Both the position numbers and the translations under genes were made by a program. From positions 62,001 to 126,000 of the forward strand of contig NZ_CP113916.1 of the NCBI RefSeq assembly GCF_029395455.1: a stretch of DNA of 64,000 nt. Direction: 5' to 3'. The stretch is from Lactobacillus sp. ESL0785 (GTDB taxonomy: Bacteria; Bacillota; Bacilli; Lactobacillales; Lactobacillaceae). The first letter of the stretch is position 1. Every line of letters begins with the position of its first letter. Shown one piece after another: positions 30,050 to 38,258 of this stretch. Under the pieces are notes generated by a model. That model worked only from the letters and a program-made list of their open reading frames with translations, was not told where the DNA came from and ran no database searches.

Positions 30050-30993
30050 AAAGTAACAGGTCCTTGTTTCTTTACTTGAGCCCAATTATGTGGGTCCTTA
30101 ATTGTTTTATCTTCTTTAGTGAGCATAAAATCAAGCTTGTGGCGGTCAATTTCACGTTCACTGTCGGTATAATTATCAAGTTCTGCCTGTAATTCAGGAT
30201 AAAATTTGGTTTCTTTGGCACTGGCCCAGAAGTATTGTTCATACTGAATATTGGTAAAGTGCCATGGCTTGAAGAAGAGGTTGTAGTGAATTAAGCTGGG
30301 ATGCTCAAGCGGTTCAGTGTTGTCGTTGGGCATGGCATCCCACTTCGGATCAAGATGCAAAATGCGACCATCACAGATTTCATTAAGATAATCTTGATCT
30401 GGAGCGATACAGTCGAAGTGATATTGCTCTAGTAGTTTCATGAAGTGGCTGATAAAGCCTTCTTCACGGAATGCTTTGCAGTTAAGGATTAACATACCTG
30501 AATTAATGTATGTTTTCGGGTCAAGTGCTAAAACATCTTTAATGTAGGCAACCATTTTGGCAACATACTGAATTGATGAATCTGTGCAGGCCGCAAATAA
30601 ATTGTTGTCTAATTCAGTTTCATAGAGCTTAGCAATGTCATCATTGACGATCGTGTCACTATCGATATAAATTGCTTTGTCATATTGGGGAAACAAGTCC
30701 GGAATGAACAAACGATAAAAAATTGACATCGTGAAAAAATCAGCTCGGAGATAGTTCTCCTGGCGATTTTGGATAGGGGCAACAATCTGATCATCAATTG
30801 TTAGAAAATCAATGTGGACGTTGTTAGTGCCCAAATTACGAAGATCCTGTTGATGAGCTTTTGATAAATCTTGGCTAAGAAAATAAACAGTATAATCTTT
30901 GTCGGAACTAGCATGTTTAATTAGCGAATTAAGTGAAACTGCCGCATATTTGGTGAAGTCATCACTGATAGAATAAAAAACGGGAATTGTCAT
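30046..30993 (-). CDS. GT8-family glycosyltransferase B
   Basis: About 315 residues. GT8 features: VFYSISDDFTKYAAVSLNSL at the N-terminus, the metal-binding DxD in AIYIDSDTIV near 105, YINSGMLILN and a C-terminal HYNLFFKPWH that binds the donor phosphate. The fold uses UDP-glucose or UDP-galactose. It probably glycosylates a lipid or wall polymer on the cytoplasmic face. Start ATG 30993 has TGGAG 10 nt upstream; the frame to 31035 would overlap the previous gene. Its stop overlaps the next gene's ATG. Confidence 0.83.
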   Translation of the reverse strand: MTIPVFYSISDDFTKYAAVSLNSLIKHASSDKDYTVYFLSQDLSKAHQQDLRNLGTNNVHIDFLTIDDQIVAPIQNRQENYLRADFFTMSIFYRLFIPDLFPQYDKAIYIDSDTIVNDDIAKLYETELDNNLFAACTDSSIQYVAKMVAYIKDVLALDPKTYINSGMLILNCKAFREEGFISHFMKLLEQYHFDCIAPDQDYLNEICDGRILHLDPKWDAMPNDNTEPLEHPSLIHYNLFFKPWHFTNIQYEQYFWASAKETKFYPELQAELDNYTDSEREIDRHKLDFMLTKEDKTIKDPHNWAQVKKQGPVTL

Positions 30994-31012
30994 AAAATTT
31001 TTCTCCAAAATA

Positions 31013-31852
31013 TTAATCTTGAACAAGGTTACCACGTAATTGCAAGTAACGGTTCAAAATGTCATCGTATTCGTGCAGCTTCAGTACCTTATGAACTCGC
31101 TCAACGTCCCATGGTTTAACTGTTTGTGTGTGAAAAATGGGCAGAAAACGAAAACTAGTTGAGAAGTGCTGGATGACAGTGTCAGGTTTTAATTTATATT
31201 GTTCATTATAACGCCTTGGTGCAATTTTTTTGTATTGGGCGTAAAAATTGAGAGCGGTTTGGTCTGGCATAAAAACGCTTTTAGTTTGTAATAATCGCCG
31301 AATGCGGCCAAAGAGCCGAGTTTCTTTAATTTTTGGTAAATTGAGTAATAAGACACCTGAATTGATATAGTCGAAGGTTTTATGTTCGTGAAAATTATGG
31401 AAGAAAAACCGGCCCCAATAGTCAAGAACACCAACAAATTCAGCATCATTTAGCTCTTGATGATAGAATTTTTGTAAGCTGCGCCGTACAATCACGTCGG
31501 CATCCAAATACAAAATTTTATCTGGTAATTGTGGAATTTCATCAGCAAACAACCTGAGCATTGCATAGGGGGTAAAATGGGTGCCCATGTTAGCTAACGG
31601 TGGCTCTTTGGCAAATAAGCCGGTACAATCGATTAGTTTTAAAGTGCTTTGCGGATTTTTGGTAGTTAAAAGTGAACTTAGATAATCAGCGGCATGCTTA
31701 CTGAAGGGCTGAAACTTCTTTTTATAACTTTGGGCATACATTGTTAGAATGTAAATATGCAGCTCATCGGTTCCAGCATTCTTTAATAAGGAAAGGATGG
31801 CAATTAGAATGCCGTCCTCAGCCTGATGATCGCCGCAAAAAAGAATATTCAT
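31013..31852 (-). CDS. GT8-family glycosyltransferase A
   Basis: 279 residues. It shows the GT8 pattern MNILFCGDHQAEDGILIAI, DxD in ILYLDADVIVRR near 118, YINSGVLLLNLP and HFSTSFRFLPIF. It resembles its downstream neighbour in layout rather than close sequence, so the two may add different sugars. AAGGAG precedes the ATG, 12 nt after the stop of acyltransferase 2. Donor and acceptor unknown. Confidence 0.82.
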   Translation of the reverse strand: MNILFCGDHQAEDGILIAILSLLKNAGTDELHIYILTMYAQSYKKKFQPFSKHAADYLSSLLTTKNPQSTLKLIDCTGLFAKEPPLANMGTHFTPYAMLRLFADEIPQLPDKILYLDADVIVRRSLQKFYHQELNDAEFVGVLDYWGRFFFHNFHEHKTFDYINSGVLLLNLPKIKETRLFGRIRRLLQTKSVFMPDQTALNFYAQYKKIAPRRYNEQYKLKPDTVIQHFSTSFRFLPIFHTQTVKPWDVERVHKVLKLHEYDDILNRYLQLRGNLVQD

Positions 31853-31864
31853 TAAAAGAACTCC

Positions 31865-32629
31865 TTAATTTATTTTGTGATAAGTGCAATAGTTGTAATT
31901 GCTTGTAGCTGCGCGTTTATTCATAGCAGTTACGATTTGGTCATGTAATTTTTCCTGCGCCTGTTTTTTGTGCAGATGAGTATCTGGGTAAAAGGGCCCG
32001 TCGAGGTAGACAATCACGTGTGGCTTATGGCCAAATTTAGGTTTGTGATAGGTTGTCGTCATGGCATAGCTTGCAGCATTTAATGTTACAGGAAAGTGCA
32101 TACTAGTAGCTGGAAAAGGACGAATCTTAGTGTAATACGGCCAAACATGGGCTTCAGGATAAATGACGACGACTTTTTTAGCTGTAATTACTTGCTTAAC
32201 AGCCGTAATTAACTGCCTAAAAAGGTTACGTTCGTGGCTAACAGGTAGACCAAAGTAAGGTAAAACTAATTTGCCTAAGATAGGGATGCCCCAATTAGCT
32301 GGTGCAGCAAGGGCATAATAATCTTGGGCAGGGAGAATGCTTAGCGGCATGACAACATCGCCAAATGTCTGCGTATGGTTGCCATAAATAAAGAAGCCCT
32401 GTTTTTTATTGGCAGTTAGCTTTTCGCGACCGACAAAGTGAACTTTCAGAATGAATTTAGTGTAAATGTGACTGATTAGCCACGCAAGAGGCCGTAGAAC
32501 TTTGGCCCAGATTTTTTTAAGCCTAGTTGTCGGAAAAATGGCATAGTTGCTAGGTAACTGATAATTCTGCTGCTTGCTGGCAACAATATCATCAGTCGTT
32601 TGCTGATAATAATATTTGCGATTAACCAT
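31865..32629 (-). CDS. PlsC-like acyltransferase 2
   Basis: 254 residues. A hydrophobic segment at about 45-65 precedes the motif I region NHTQTFGD near residue 84, which has five residues between His and Asp instead of the usual four, and the later VVIYPEAHVWPYY near 153. The acyl acceptor may be a glycolipid made by the adjacent GT8 enzymes. First gene of the operon, with GAAGGAAGG 6-8 nt before the ATG. The altered spacing could weaken activity; the fold assignment remains good. Confidence 0.78.
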   Translation of the reverse strand: MVNRKYYYQQTTDDIVASKQQNYQLPSNYAIFPTTRLKKIWAKVLRPLAWLISHIYTKFILKVHFVGREKLTANKKQGFFIYGNHTQTFGDVVMPLSILPAQDYYALAAPANWGIPILGKLVLPYFGLPVSHERNLFRQLITAVKQVITAKKVVVIYPEAHVWPYYTKIRPFPATSMHFPVTLNAASYAMTTTYHKPKFGHKPHVIVYLDGPFYPDTHLHKKQAQEKLHDQIVTAMNKRAATSNYNYCTYHKIN

Positions 32630-32737
32630 AAACGCCTTCCTTCAAAAATGTCATTAAGTAATTTTATCATGAATTGCGCAAGATTAAAAAGTGGGTCGGA
32701 ATTAAGACCGAAATCGAAATAACTTTGAGTGAGAATA

Positions 32738-32781
32738 TAAAAACTGCAGCTAAATTATTAGAGAAAATAATTTGGTTGCAG
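32738..32781 (-). terminator. Terminator of the PadR-HAAS-DUF4097 operon
   Basis: On the minus strand, CTGCAACCAAATTATT pairs with AATAATTTAGCTGCAG and is followed by TTTTTATA. Confidence 0.7.
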
Positions 32782-32810
32782 AATGAAAGCAAATGATTAC
32801 ATTGGTTATA

Positions 32811-33896
32811 TTATATAATATTGATATCGCCATCTGTTGAAATGACCTTTAAAGAATCATTTGAGGCAATCTTACTGGACAATTTGCTACCGACACTTGA
32901 TTGGTGATAAAAAATATCGCCATGTGTTGATTGTAAATGGTAACTGGCATCGTGAGCAAGCTGCTTTAAAAATAGATTACCAGCTTTTGATCTAATCAGA
33001 TTTTCGCTGGTTAGTTGACTGCGTGCGATTTTAATATCGCCATTTTGTGTGTCTAAGGTTAAGGTCAGATTACACTGGCTAATATTTGAATTCCCATTGC
33101 GCATTTGTAGGAGCAATAATTTAATACAGCTACGTTCAATATTGATATTGCCGTTACGTAATCTTAATGACATTTCGTGAGCTGTAGTTTGGGTAATTGT
33201 CAGGTCACCGTTTTGTGAATGAAGGGTAAATTCCTGCTTAATTGTTACATTATTAAGTAATGTATTACCATTATCCTGCAATAAAGTAACATTTTGCAAT
33301 TGCAAGTTCTGTATTGTTATAACACCATTATTATTGTGACCACTGATCTTAGATAATGTGTCTTTATTAGGAACGGTGATTTCTACGTGACTAGCTGGCG
33401 TTTTCCAATTAATTGTGATTAGCTGCTTGCCTTGTTTGGCGGGTTGTTCATCAACTAAGAGGGTTTGGTTAATGACTTTGACATTGATGGGCCGACTATT
33501 GTAGTCCATGATCACAACTTGGTATTGCTTACCAGAATGAATAAAGAGATTAGCCTTGCGTAAATTAAGCTTGATTTGGGTAAAAATTCCGGGTGCAAGG
33601 GTTCGTTTACGGACAGGATTTTTTTCAAGATGAAAGCCGCGAACATAATTGTCACTAGCTAAATCCTGCACGCATGAAGCAGCTACTGCTGAGGCACTTT
33701 GATGATAATCAGCCTGTATCTGTTGGGCTAATTCGCTGGGGCTGCCAAGCTCCTTTTTAATTTCTTCTATTGTTTGAAAGTCACCATCAAGTAAAAAGCC
33801 ACGGTAAAATTCGAGTGCATCACACTGCTTGCCCAATTGTAGAGCTGTTAAACAATGCGCTAATTCTTTAATATAATTATCAGTTATCTGGGACAT
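32811..33896 (-). CDS. HAAS-domain + DUF4097 beta-helix protein without membrane segment
   Basis: 361 residues. Residues 1-65 are a HAAS/DUF1700-type helical domain (FLLDGDF, GSPSELAQQI). Residues 115-361 are a DUF4097 right-handed beta-helix of short repeats such as QNGDLTI, RNGNINI and STDGDINI. No signal peptide or hydrophobic segment is seen, so it appears cytoplasmic. It is a shorter-anchored paralogue of the next gene and last in the PadR operon. GGGAG Shine-Dalgarno. The family is linked to PadR-regulated envelope or drug responses; molecular role unknown. Confidence 0.8.
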   Translation of the reverse strand: MSQITDNYIKELAHCLTALQLGKQCDALEFYRGFLLDGDFQTIEEIKKELGSPSELAQQIQADYHQSASAVAASCVQDLASDNYVRGFHLEKNPVRKRTLAPGIFTQIKLNLRKANLFIHSGKQYQVVIMDYNSRPINVKVINQTLLVDEQPAKQGKQLITINWKTPASHVEITVPNKDTLSKISGHNNNGVITIQNLQLQNVTLLQDNGNTLLNNVTIKQEFTLHSQNGDLTITQTTAHEMSLRLRNGNINIERSCIKLLLLQMRNGNSNISQCNLTLTLDTQNGDIKIARSQLTSENLIRSKAGNLFLKQLAHDASYHLQSTHGDIFYHQSSVGSKLSSKIASNDSLKVISTDGDINII

Positions 33897-34000
33897 GTTA
33901 GCTCTCCCACATTCAAAAAATAATTTCTTACCTAATTATATACTTTTTAATTATTAGTTGATTATTTAAGAAAGCATAGTTACCATATTGTAATAATTAT

Positions 34001-35029
34001 TTATTTAAGGGTAATGTCACCTGTAGCGACTTTGACAATTAAGTTATTCTTAGCATGCGGTGTTTGTTGGGTGAAATTACTGGCTTCTGCGTTTGTAATT
34101 GCATGGCCGGCATAAGTTAATTGACCATTATTTGCAGCAAGTGAATAGTTAGTTTTAGTTGGCATTGGTGTTAAAGAAAAGTTACCTTTAGTAATGACAA
34201 ATGAATTGTTACCAGTGACTGAGCAATTCGTTAACTGGATATTACCTTTATTAAAGGTGGCCTTGCTGGAAGCAAATACGCTATTTTGGGCAGATAATTT
34301 TCCTTGATTAGTGTCTAAATTAATATTATTAATCTGGGAATCAGCAATTTTGATGTCATTATCATTTGCTTTAAGTGAATTCTTACCGGTTAAGGTAACT
34401 TTGGTTAGCGTTAACGGGCCATCGAATTCAAAATCAGTATTGTTAAGAGTGGAATTTGTGGCAGAAACGTTACCTTCAGCGTATTTGATGAATGAAAATT
34501 GGCTAACCTTAACATTATTTAGTGTTGCATTGCCTTCTTCTTGATCGAGTGAGAGCCTTTTAATGTTTATGTTGGCGAGTTTAACATTGCTGTGGTTAAG
34601 CAAGGTATTAACTTCATTCAAAGTTTGTGTAGTTGGAATAGTAATTTCAATCTGTGCGGTATTTTTAGCCTTCTTCAGGTTGAAATTAATTTGCTTTTGT
34701 TGAGCGTCTTTTTCTACGATAGTTAATTTATGATTAACTACTTTAGTTGTAAATTTGGCAGCATTAGTTGTTGTTTTAACCTGAAATTTTTTGCCGGAAT
34801 GAATATAAATTGTGGTGTTAGTATTGTTAATATTAGCGTCCTTAAGATCAATTTGGTTGAAGGGCTTAAGGGGATTAGTTTTGCTAGTTGCACTTTGGTT
34901 CGATACAACGTGGCAATGAGCTAGGCTATTGCCCGTAACTGCTTGCAAGCCATGATTGCTAAAACCAATTATGAGTAATATTAAGCCGATAATTAAACCA
35001 CCAGCACCAATTTTGTAAAAGTTTTTCAT
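34001..35029 (-). CDS. Membrane-anchored DUF4097 beta-helix protein
   Basis: 342 residues. One N-terminal membrane segment (about 7-27, KIGAGGLIIGLILLIIGF) acts as an uncleaved anchor. The rest, presumably extracellular, is a DUF4097 beta-helix of repeating strands (SLDQEEGNATL, KANDNDIKIADS, GNIQLTNCS) and ends VATGDITL. It lies 3 nt after the HAAS membrane protein with GGAGG inside the upstream stop region, so they are co-translated. Probably part of an envelope-stress module with the PadR regulator. Confidence 0.82.
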   Translation of the reverse strand: MKNFYKIGAGGLIIGLILLIIGFSNHGLQAVTGNSLAHCHVVSNQSATSKTNPLKPFNQIDLKDANINNTNTTIYIHSGKKFQVKTTTNAAKFTTKVVNHKLTIVEKDAQQKQINFNLKKAKNTAQIEITIPTTQTLNEVNTLLNHSNVKLANINIKRLSLDQEEGNATLNNVKVSQFSFIKYAEGNVSATNSTLNNTDFEFDGPLTLTKVTLTGKNSLKANDNDIKIADSQINNINLDTNQGKLSAQNSVFASSKATFNKGNIQLTNCSVTGNNSFVITKGNFSLTPMPTKTNYSLAANNGQLTYAGHAITNAEASNFTQQTPHAKNNLIVKVATGDITLK

Positions 35030-35032
35030 TAG

Positions 35033-35683
35033 TTAGACCTCCTTATTTGCCGATTTAGTTTGATAATAGTGCTTTTTAAATAGTTTTTTACCTAGAAAAC
35101 GGGCAAATTGAGCACATTTAGCAATTAAAAAGCGAATGATAATAATCAATATTGGAATCAGAAACAGGCTAATACTAATTAAAGTTAATCCAGCGCCAAG
35201 ATAAAATAGTCCAACGGCCCAGTTACTAGTAAAGAGAAAGTTAAAGCTGATAAGTGCTGCAAAAGCACCACCAGCTAATATACCTACCACTAGACCAATG
35301 AAACCGATAAATAGTCCAATTAGTCCAGCAAGAAGGCCAATAAAAATACAGATTATCGGAATTCCAATGATTATTCCTGTTGGAACCGCACAAATACCGA
35401 CAATAATATGCCAGATAGTTTTCACATTGCTAGACGATGAAGATGGAGTAGTACTGTGTTCAGTATTTGTTTCACCTGACTCGTTAACTGAATAATCACC
35501 CACAATTTTGCGAGCCAATTGCTGCGGGGTACCTAGCTCCTTTTCAATTGCCGTCCGGTCGTTAAATTCACCATCTAATAAAAATTCACGGTAAAATTCA
35601 ATGACATCTTTGCGGTCTTGTTTGGGTAAAGCTGACAAATTGCCTTCAACTTCTAAAATATAATCATTTATTACCTGTTCCAT
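35033..35683 (-). CDS. HAAS/DUF1700 membrane protein
   Basis: 216 residues. The N-terminal cytoplasmic HAAS domain (1-70, FYREFLLDGEFNDRTAIEKELGTPQQLA) is followed by a low-complexity linker and four hydrophobic segments (about 90-195). HAAS proteins pair with PadR repressors and act as signalling or sensor modules. The start overlaps the 3' end of the PadR gene by 20 nt, giving tight coupling. GGAG 8 nt before the ATG. Confidence 0.85.
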   Translation of the reverse strand: MEQVINDYILEVEGNLSALPKQDRKDVIEFYREFLLDGEFNDRTAIEKELGTPQQLARKIVGDYSVNESGETNTEHSTTPSSSSSNVKTIWHIIVGICAVPTGIIIGIPIICIFIGLLAGLIGLFIGFIGLVVGILAGGAFAALISFNFLFTSNWAVGLFYLGAGLTLISISLFLIPILIIIIRFLIAKCAQFARFLGKKLFKKHYYQTKSANKEV

Positions 35684-35990
35684 GTTGTTCTCCTAAAATG
35701 TGATTAACTTTGCCACTAAATTGCTGCCATTCTGTCTGAATTTCTTGCAGTAACTTAATTCCGGGGTCAGTTAAACGGTAATAGCGCCGATTACGACCTT
35801 GGTAAGGCTCATCATAAGTTTCTAAATAACCATTTTTCTTTAATCGTCTTAAAACGGGATAGATTGTCGATTCTGAAATGTCAAAAACTGCCTGTACTTT
35901 TTGTGTTAGGGCATAACCGTAAAGGTCTTCAACTTTGAGAAAAGATAACACCGCGCCGTCTAAAAGTCGGGTAGGTATTTGTATTGTCAT
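35664..35990 (-). CDS. PadR-family transcriptional regulator
   Basis: 108 residues. Winged helix typical of PadR: LLDGAVLSFLKVEDLYGYALTQKV, STIYPVLRRLKKNGYLE and a YYRLTDPG wing. A short C-terminal helix serves dimerisation. It is the first gene of the operon and likely represses it; a near-perfect inverted repeat lies 16 nt upstream of the ATG. The inducing signal is unknown. Confidence 0.88.
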   Translation of the reverse strand: MTIQIPTRLLDGAVLSFLKVEDLYGYALTQKVQAVFDISESTIYPVLRRLKKNGYLETYDEPYQGRNRRYYRLTDPGIKLLQEIQTEWQQFSGKVNHILGEQHGTGNK

Positions 35991-36005
35991 ACTATTTCTT
36001 CCTCC

Positions 36006-36028
36006 AATATTATATAAGATATAGTATT
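36006..36028 (-). promoter_or_regulatory. Candidate PadR operator
   Basis: AATATTATAT-AAG-ATATAGTATT, a 10-bp inverted repeat with one mismatch immediately upstream of the padR start. PadR proteins commonly bind ATAC/GTAT dyads. Confidence 0.6.
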
Positions 36029-36170
36029 ACAGTGAAAATAGATTGTCAAGAAAATCTAGGCATAATTATTTATTTTTTGTATCCGCTTGCAAAAATTACT
36101 AGTAGGGATTAGTATTTAGATAAATATCTAATTAGAAAATAATCTAAATACTTAGAAAAGAGGTTACTGG

Positions 36171-36446
36171 ATGAGTTTTGAAGCTAGTTTTAAAGCCTTA
36201 TCTGATCCCGTACGGCGCCAAATTTTACAATTGTTAAAGGCTGATCGTCTGTCAGCTGGCGCAATTGCTGCTCATTTTAACATGACCAAGGCAACAATTT
36301 CTTATCACTTAAATGTTTTGAAGAAGGCTGATTTAGTTTTTGAAGAACGAGAAAAAAATTTTATTTATTATTCGTTAAATACATCAATTTTAGAAGAAAT
36401 AATGACATGGTTAATTGATTTAAAAGGAGATAATGATGAAAAATAA
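36171..36446 (+). CDS. sdpR: ArsR-family regulator, SdpR-like
   Basis: 91 residues forming one ArsR winged helix: FKALSDPVRRQILQLL, MTKATISYHLNVLKKADLV, EERGKN-like wing and a C-terminal helix. There are no metal-binding cysteines, as in SdpR rather than ArsR. It overlaps the SdpI gene by 14 nt. In B. subtilis, SdpR represses sdpRI until SdpI traps it at the membrane; the gene order here supports the same logic. Direct repeats AATCTAAATA near 36140 may be the operator. Confidence 0.83.
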   Translation: MSFEASFKALSDPVRRQILQLLKADRLSAGAIAAHFNMTKATISYHLNVLKKADLVFEEREKNFIYYSLNTSILEEIMTWLIDLKGDNDEK

Positions 36447-37056
36447 TTATCGTAGAACAATGTTAGTGACAAGTTTACTTATTTTGGTTCCATTAATAAT
36501 AGGACTGCTTTTTTGGTCTAAGTTACCGAGTACTTTAGCAACCCATTTTGGTCTAAATAATCAAGCTAATGGTTGGCTAAATAAGAATATTGTAGTTTGG
36601 GGCCTACCCGTACTAATGCTAATATTGCAGTGGTTTGTTGGGGTAAAAGTTCTTAAGCAAAAGGTTAATCATAAATTTATGATTGTTAGTCTATGGTTGA
36701 TACCGTTAATTTCGACAGTAGTTAGTTTTAGTATTTATGCTTTTAATTTAGGTTATCATGTAAAAATCGGCATGATTATTACTCTGTTATTAGGAATTAT
36801 TTTGATTTTGATAGGGAATTTTTTACCCAAAGTGCAGCCAAATCATGCTGCTGGTATTCGCTTGCCGTGGACATTGTCTAATTCAGAAAATTGGCGCAAA
36901 ACTAATCGTTTTGCCGGCTGGGTTAGTGTGTTATCTGGGCTAGTCTTAATGGTCTTATCTTTTTATCAAATTCCGTGGCTAGTGGTTCCTGTTTTAATTG
37001 CTGTAGGAATTTTACCGATAATTTATTCATATTACTTAGCAAAGAAAAATAGCTAA
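36433..37056 (+). CDS. sdpI: SdpI-like immunity / membrane protein
   Basis: 207 residues with six hydrophobic segments. It contains the DUF1648 signature (LPSTLATHFGLNNQANGW near 33) and the SdpI motif (NWRKTNRFAG near 155). In B. subtilis this protein gives immunity to the SdpC toxin and relays the signal to SdpR. No sdpABC genes occur in the window, so it is an orphan immunity gene. ATG 36436 has better Shine-Dalgarno spacing than ATG 36433. Confidence 0.83.
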   Translation: MMKNNYRRTMLVTSLLILVPLIIGLLFWSKLPSTLATHFGLNNQANGWLNKNIVVWGLPVLMLILQWFVGVKVLKQKVNHKFMIVSLWLIPLISTVVSFSIYAFNLGYHVKIGMIITLLLGIILILIGNFLPKVQPNHAAGIRLPWTLSNSENWRKTNRFAGWVSVLSGLVLMVLSFYQIPWLVVPVLIAVGILPIIYSYYLAKKNS

Positions 37057-37146
37057 ATATAGTTTCTATAAGGTAGAGATCATTAGTGTGCTTCATTGGT
37101 AGTTAAACATCAACTTACTGATAGGGCACTTTTTGTTTAATGAAAC

Positions 37147-37172
37147 AAAAAAAGCGATCCATTGGGATCGCT
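37147..37172 (-). terminator. Terminator of the secreted hypothetical gene
   Basis: On the minus strand, GCGATCC / GGATCGC stem followed by seven T. Confidence 0.82.
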
Positions 37173-37205
37173 CAGCCTGTTTGCAAATAAAATTTTATTT
37201 AGGAA

Positions 37206-37694
37206 TTATTGTCCAAGCTTCTTTAAGTAAGTACTACCCTTAACTTCGTAACAATAATTATGTCTTAATTTAGCCCTAGTGTAAACTTCAAAGTAGCCCA
37301 TGTTGTAATAGCTCTTCATAACACGGCGACCATGAATTTTTCTCTTTGACAGCCAAAATTCACCAAGGTCTTGATAATGATAATTTGCTTTGTTAAAACT
37401 GTAAACTATGCCGCCTTTTTCATGCCAAAGTGTAACATACAACTTTTTGGTACCATGTTTTTGGCTGCTAATTAAAGTTTTACCATTAAGCTTAATTGCA
37501 TGTTTGAAAATGTGCCAGTGATTGAGTTTATAAGTACCATAGCCGTTATCGACATATTGGTACCAGTTGCCTCTTAGTTCAGTTGGGGTTGCGTAAAGAC
37601 CAACATATTTTGCATGAACAGTTGTTGGAGTTTTAGCAAGGACAATCATTAAGAATGCAGTTGACAAAGCAATAATTATTTTTTTGAATCTCAT
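37206..37694 (-). CDS. Secreted hypothetical protein, lysine/tyrosine-rich
   Basis: 162 residues with a Sec signal peptide (about 1-28, cleavage after TVHA). The mature part is basic and aromatic (many W, Y, K, H), e.g. GNWYQY, WHIFKHAIKLNGK and YYNMGYFEVY, which suggests a small beta-rich extracellular domain. No anchor motif. I do not recognise the family; such short secreted basic proteins are common in lactobacilli. A palindrome with a cre-like core lies about 50 nt upstream. Confidence 0.75.
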   Translation of the reverse strand: MRFKKIIIALSTAFLMIVLAKTPTTVHAKYVGLYATPTELRGNWYQYVDNGYGTYKLNHWHIFKHAIKLNGKTLISSQKHGTKKLYVTLWHEKGGIVYSFNKANYHYQDLGEFWLSKRKIHGRRVMKSYYNMGYFEVYTRAKLRHNYCYEVKGSTYLKKLGQ

Positions 37695-37740
37695 TTTCTT
37701 ACCCGATAATAATATGTCTGAAATAAATTCAGGAGGATAT

Positions 37741-37765
37741 ATTTTATAAAGCGCTTTTATAAAAT
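37741..37765 (-). promoter_or_regulatory. Palindrome with cre-like core
   Basis: ATTTTATAAA-GCGC-TTTTATAAAAT, almost perfectly symmetrical, with core AAAGCGCTTT as in CcpA sites, upstream of the secreted gene. Confidence 0.5.
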
Positions 37766-37771
37766 AGCAAT

Positions 37772-37799
37772 AAAAAAAGCACCGATTACTTGCAGTGCT
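37772..37799 (-). terminator. Terminator of tRNA-Lys copy 1
   Basis: AGCAC / GTGCT stem with seven T on the minus strand, just after the tRNA 3' end. Confidence 0.65.
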
Positions 37800-37811
37800 A
37801 TTTCTATTAGA

Positions 37812-37884
37812 TGGGTGGCCAGGGGTTCGAACCCTGGACCCACGGATTAAGAGTCCGTTGCTCTGCCAGCTGAGCTAGCCACCC
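37812..37884 (-). tRNA. tRNA-Lys (anticodon CTT), copy 1
   Basis: Acceptor GGGTGGC / GCCACCC, D-arm TAGCTCAGCTGGCAGAGC, anticodon loop CTCTTAA, T-arm GGTTCGAACC. CCA is not encoded. Identical in sequence to copy 2. Confidence 0.95.
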
Positions 37885-38008
37885 AAGTCATATTTCTGTT
37901 GACAATTAAATATATTAGCAATTAATTTTAGTTTTGACAAGCATTTTTAGTTAAAAAATTTAAAATTAGCATAATTTTTTAAAAAATATGGTTTACGACA
38001 ATACAAAA

Positions 38009-38034
38009 ACAGCGATCAAATAAATGATCGCTGT
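38009..38034 (-). terminator. Terminator of tRNA-Lys copy 2
   Basis: ACAGCGATCA / TGATCGCTGT stem followed by a T-rich run on the minus strand. Confidence 0.72.
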
Positions 38035-38046
38035 CTTCTAGGTTAA

Positions 38047-38119
38047 TGGGTGGCCAGGGGTTCGAACCCTGGACCCACGGATTAAGAGTCCGTTGCTCTG
38101 CCAGCTGAGCTAGCCACCC
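38047..38119 (-). tRNA. tRNA-Lys (anticodon CTT), copy 2
   Basis: Same 73 nt as copy 1, about 160 nt away, with its own terminator; flanks are different, so the duplication is old or transcription units are separate. Confidence 0.95.
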
Positions 38120-38207
38120 AAGTTATTATTAGAAATAACCAACAGAAACTATTATGCTATCATTCTTTCTGAATTGCAAGCTTTTTTGTTAAATTTCACT
38201 AATTTTT

Positions 38208-38236
38208 TTGGCTAAAAGGCTAAAAACCAGTATAAT
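38208..38236 (+). promoter_or_regulatory. walR operon promoter
   Basis: TTGGCT (38208-38213), 17-nt spacer, TATAAT (38231-38236), 22 nt before the walR start codon. Confidence 0.65.
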
Positions 38237-38258
38237 GTAACTAAAAGGAGGACTTTCG

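Noticed and set aside
37770..38120. Repeated tRNA-Lys region as a CRISPR or prophage attachment array
   Set aside because: Only two copies exist, both fold as complete tRNAs, and no spacers, integrase or phage genes are nearby.
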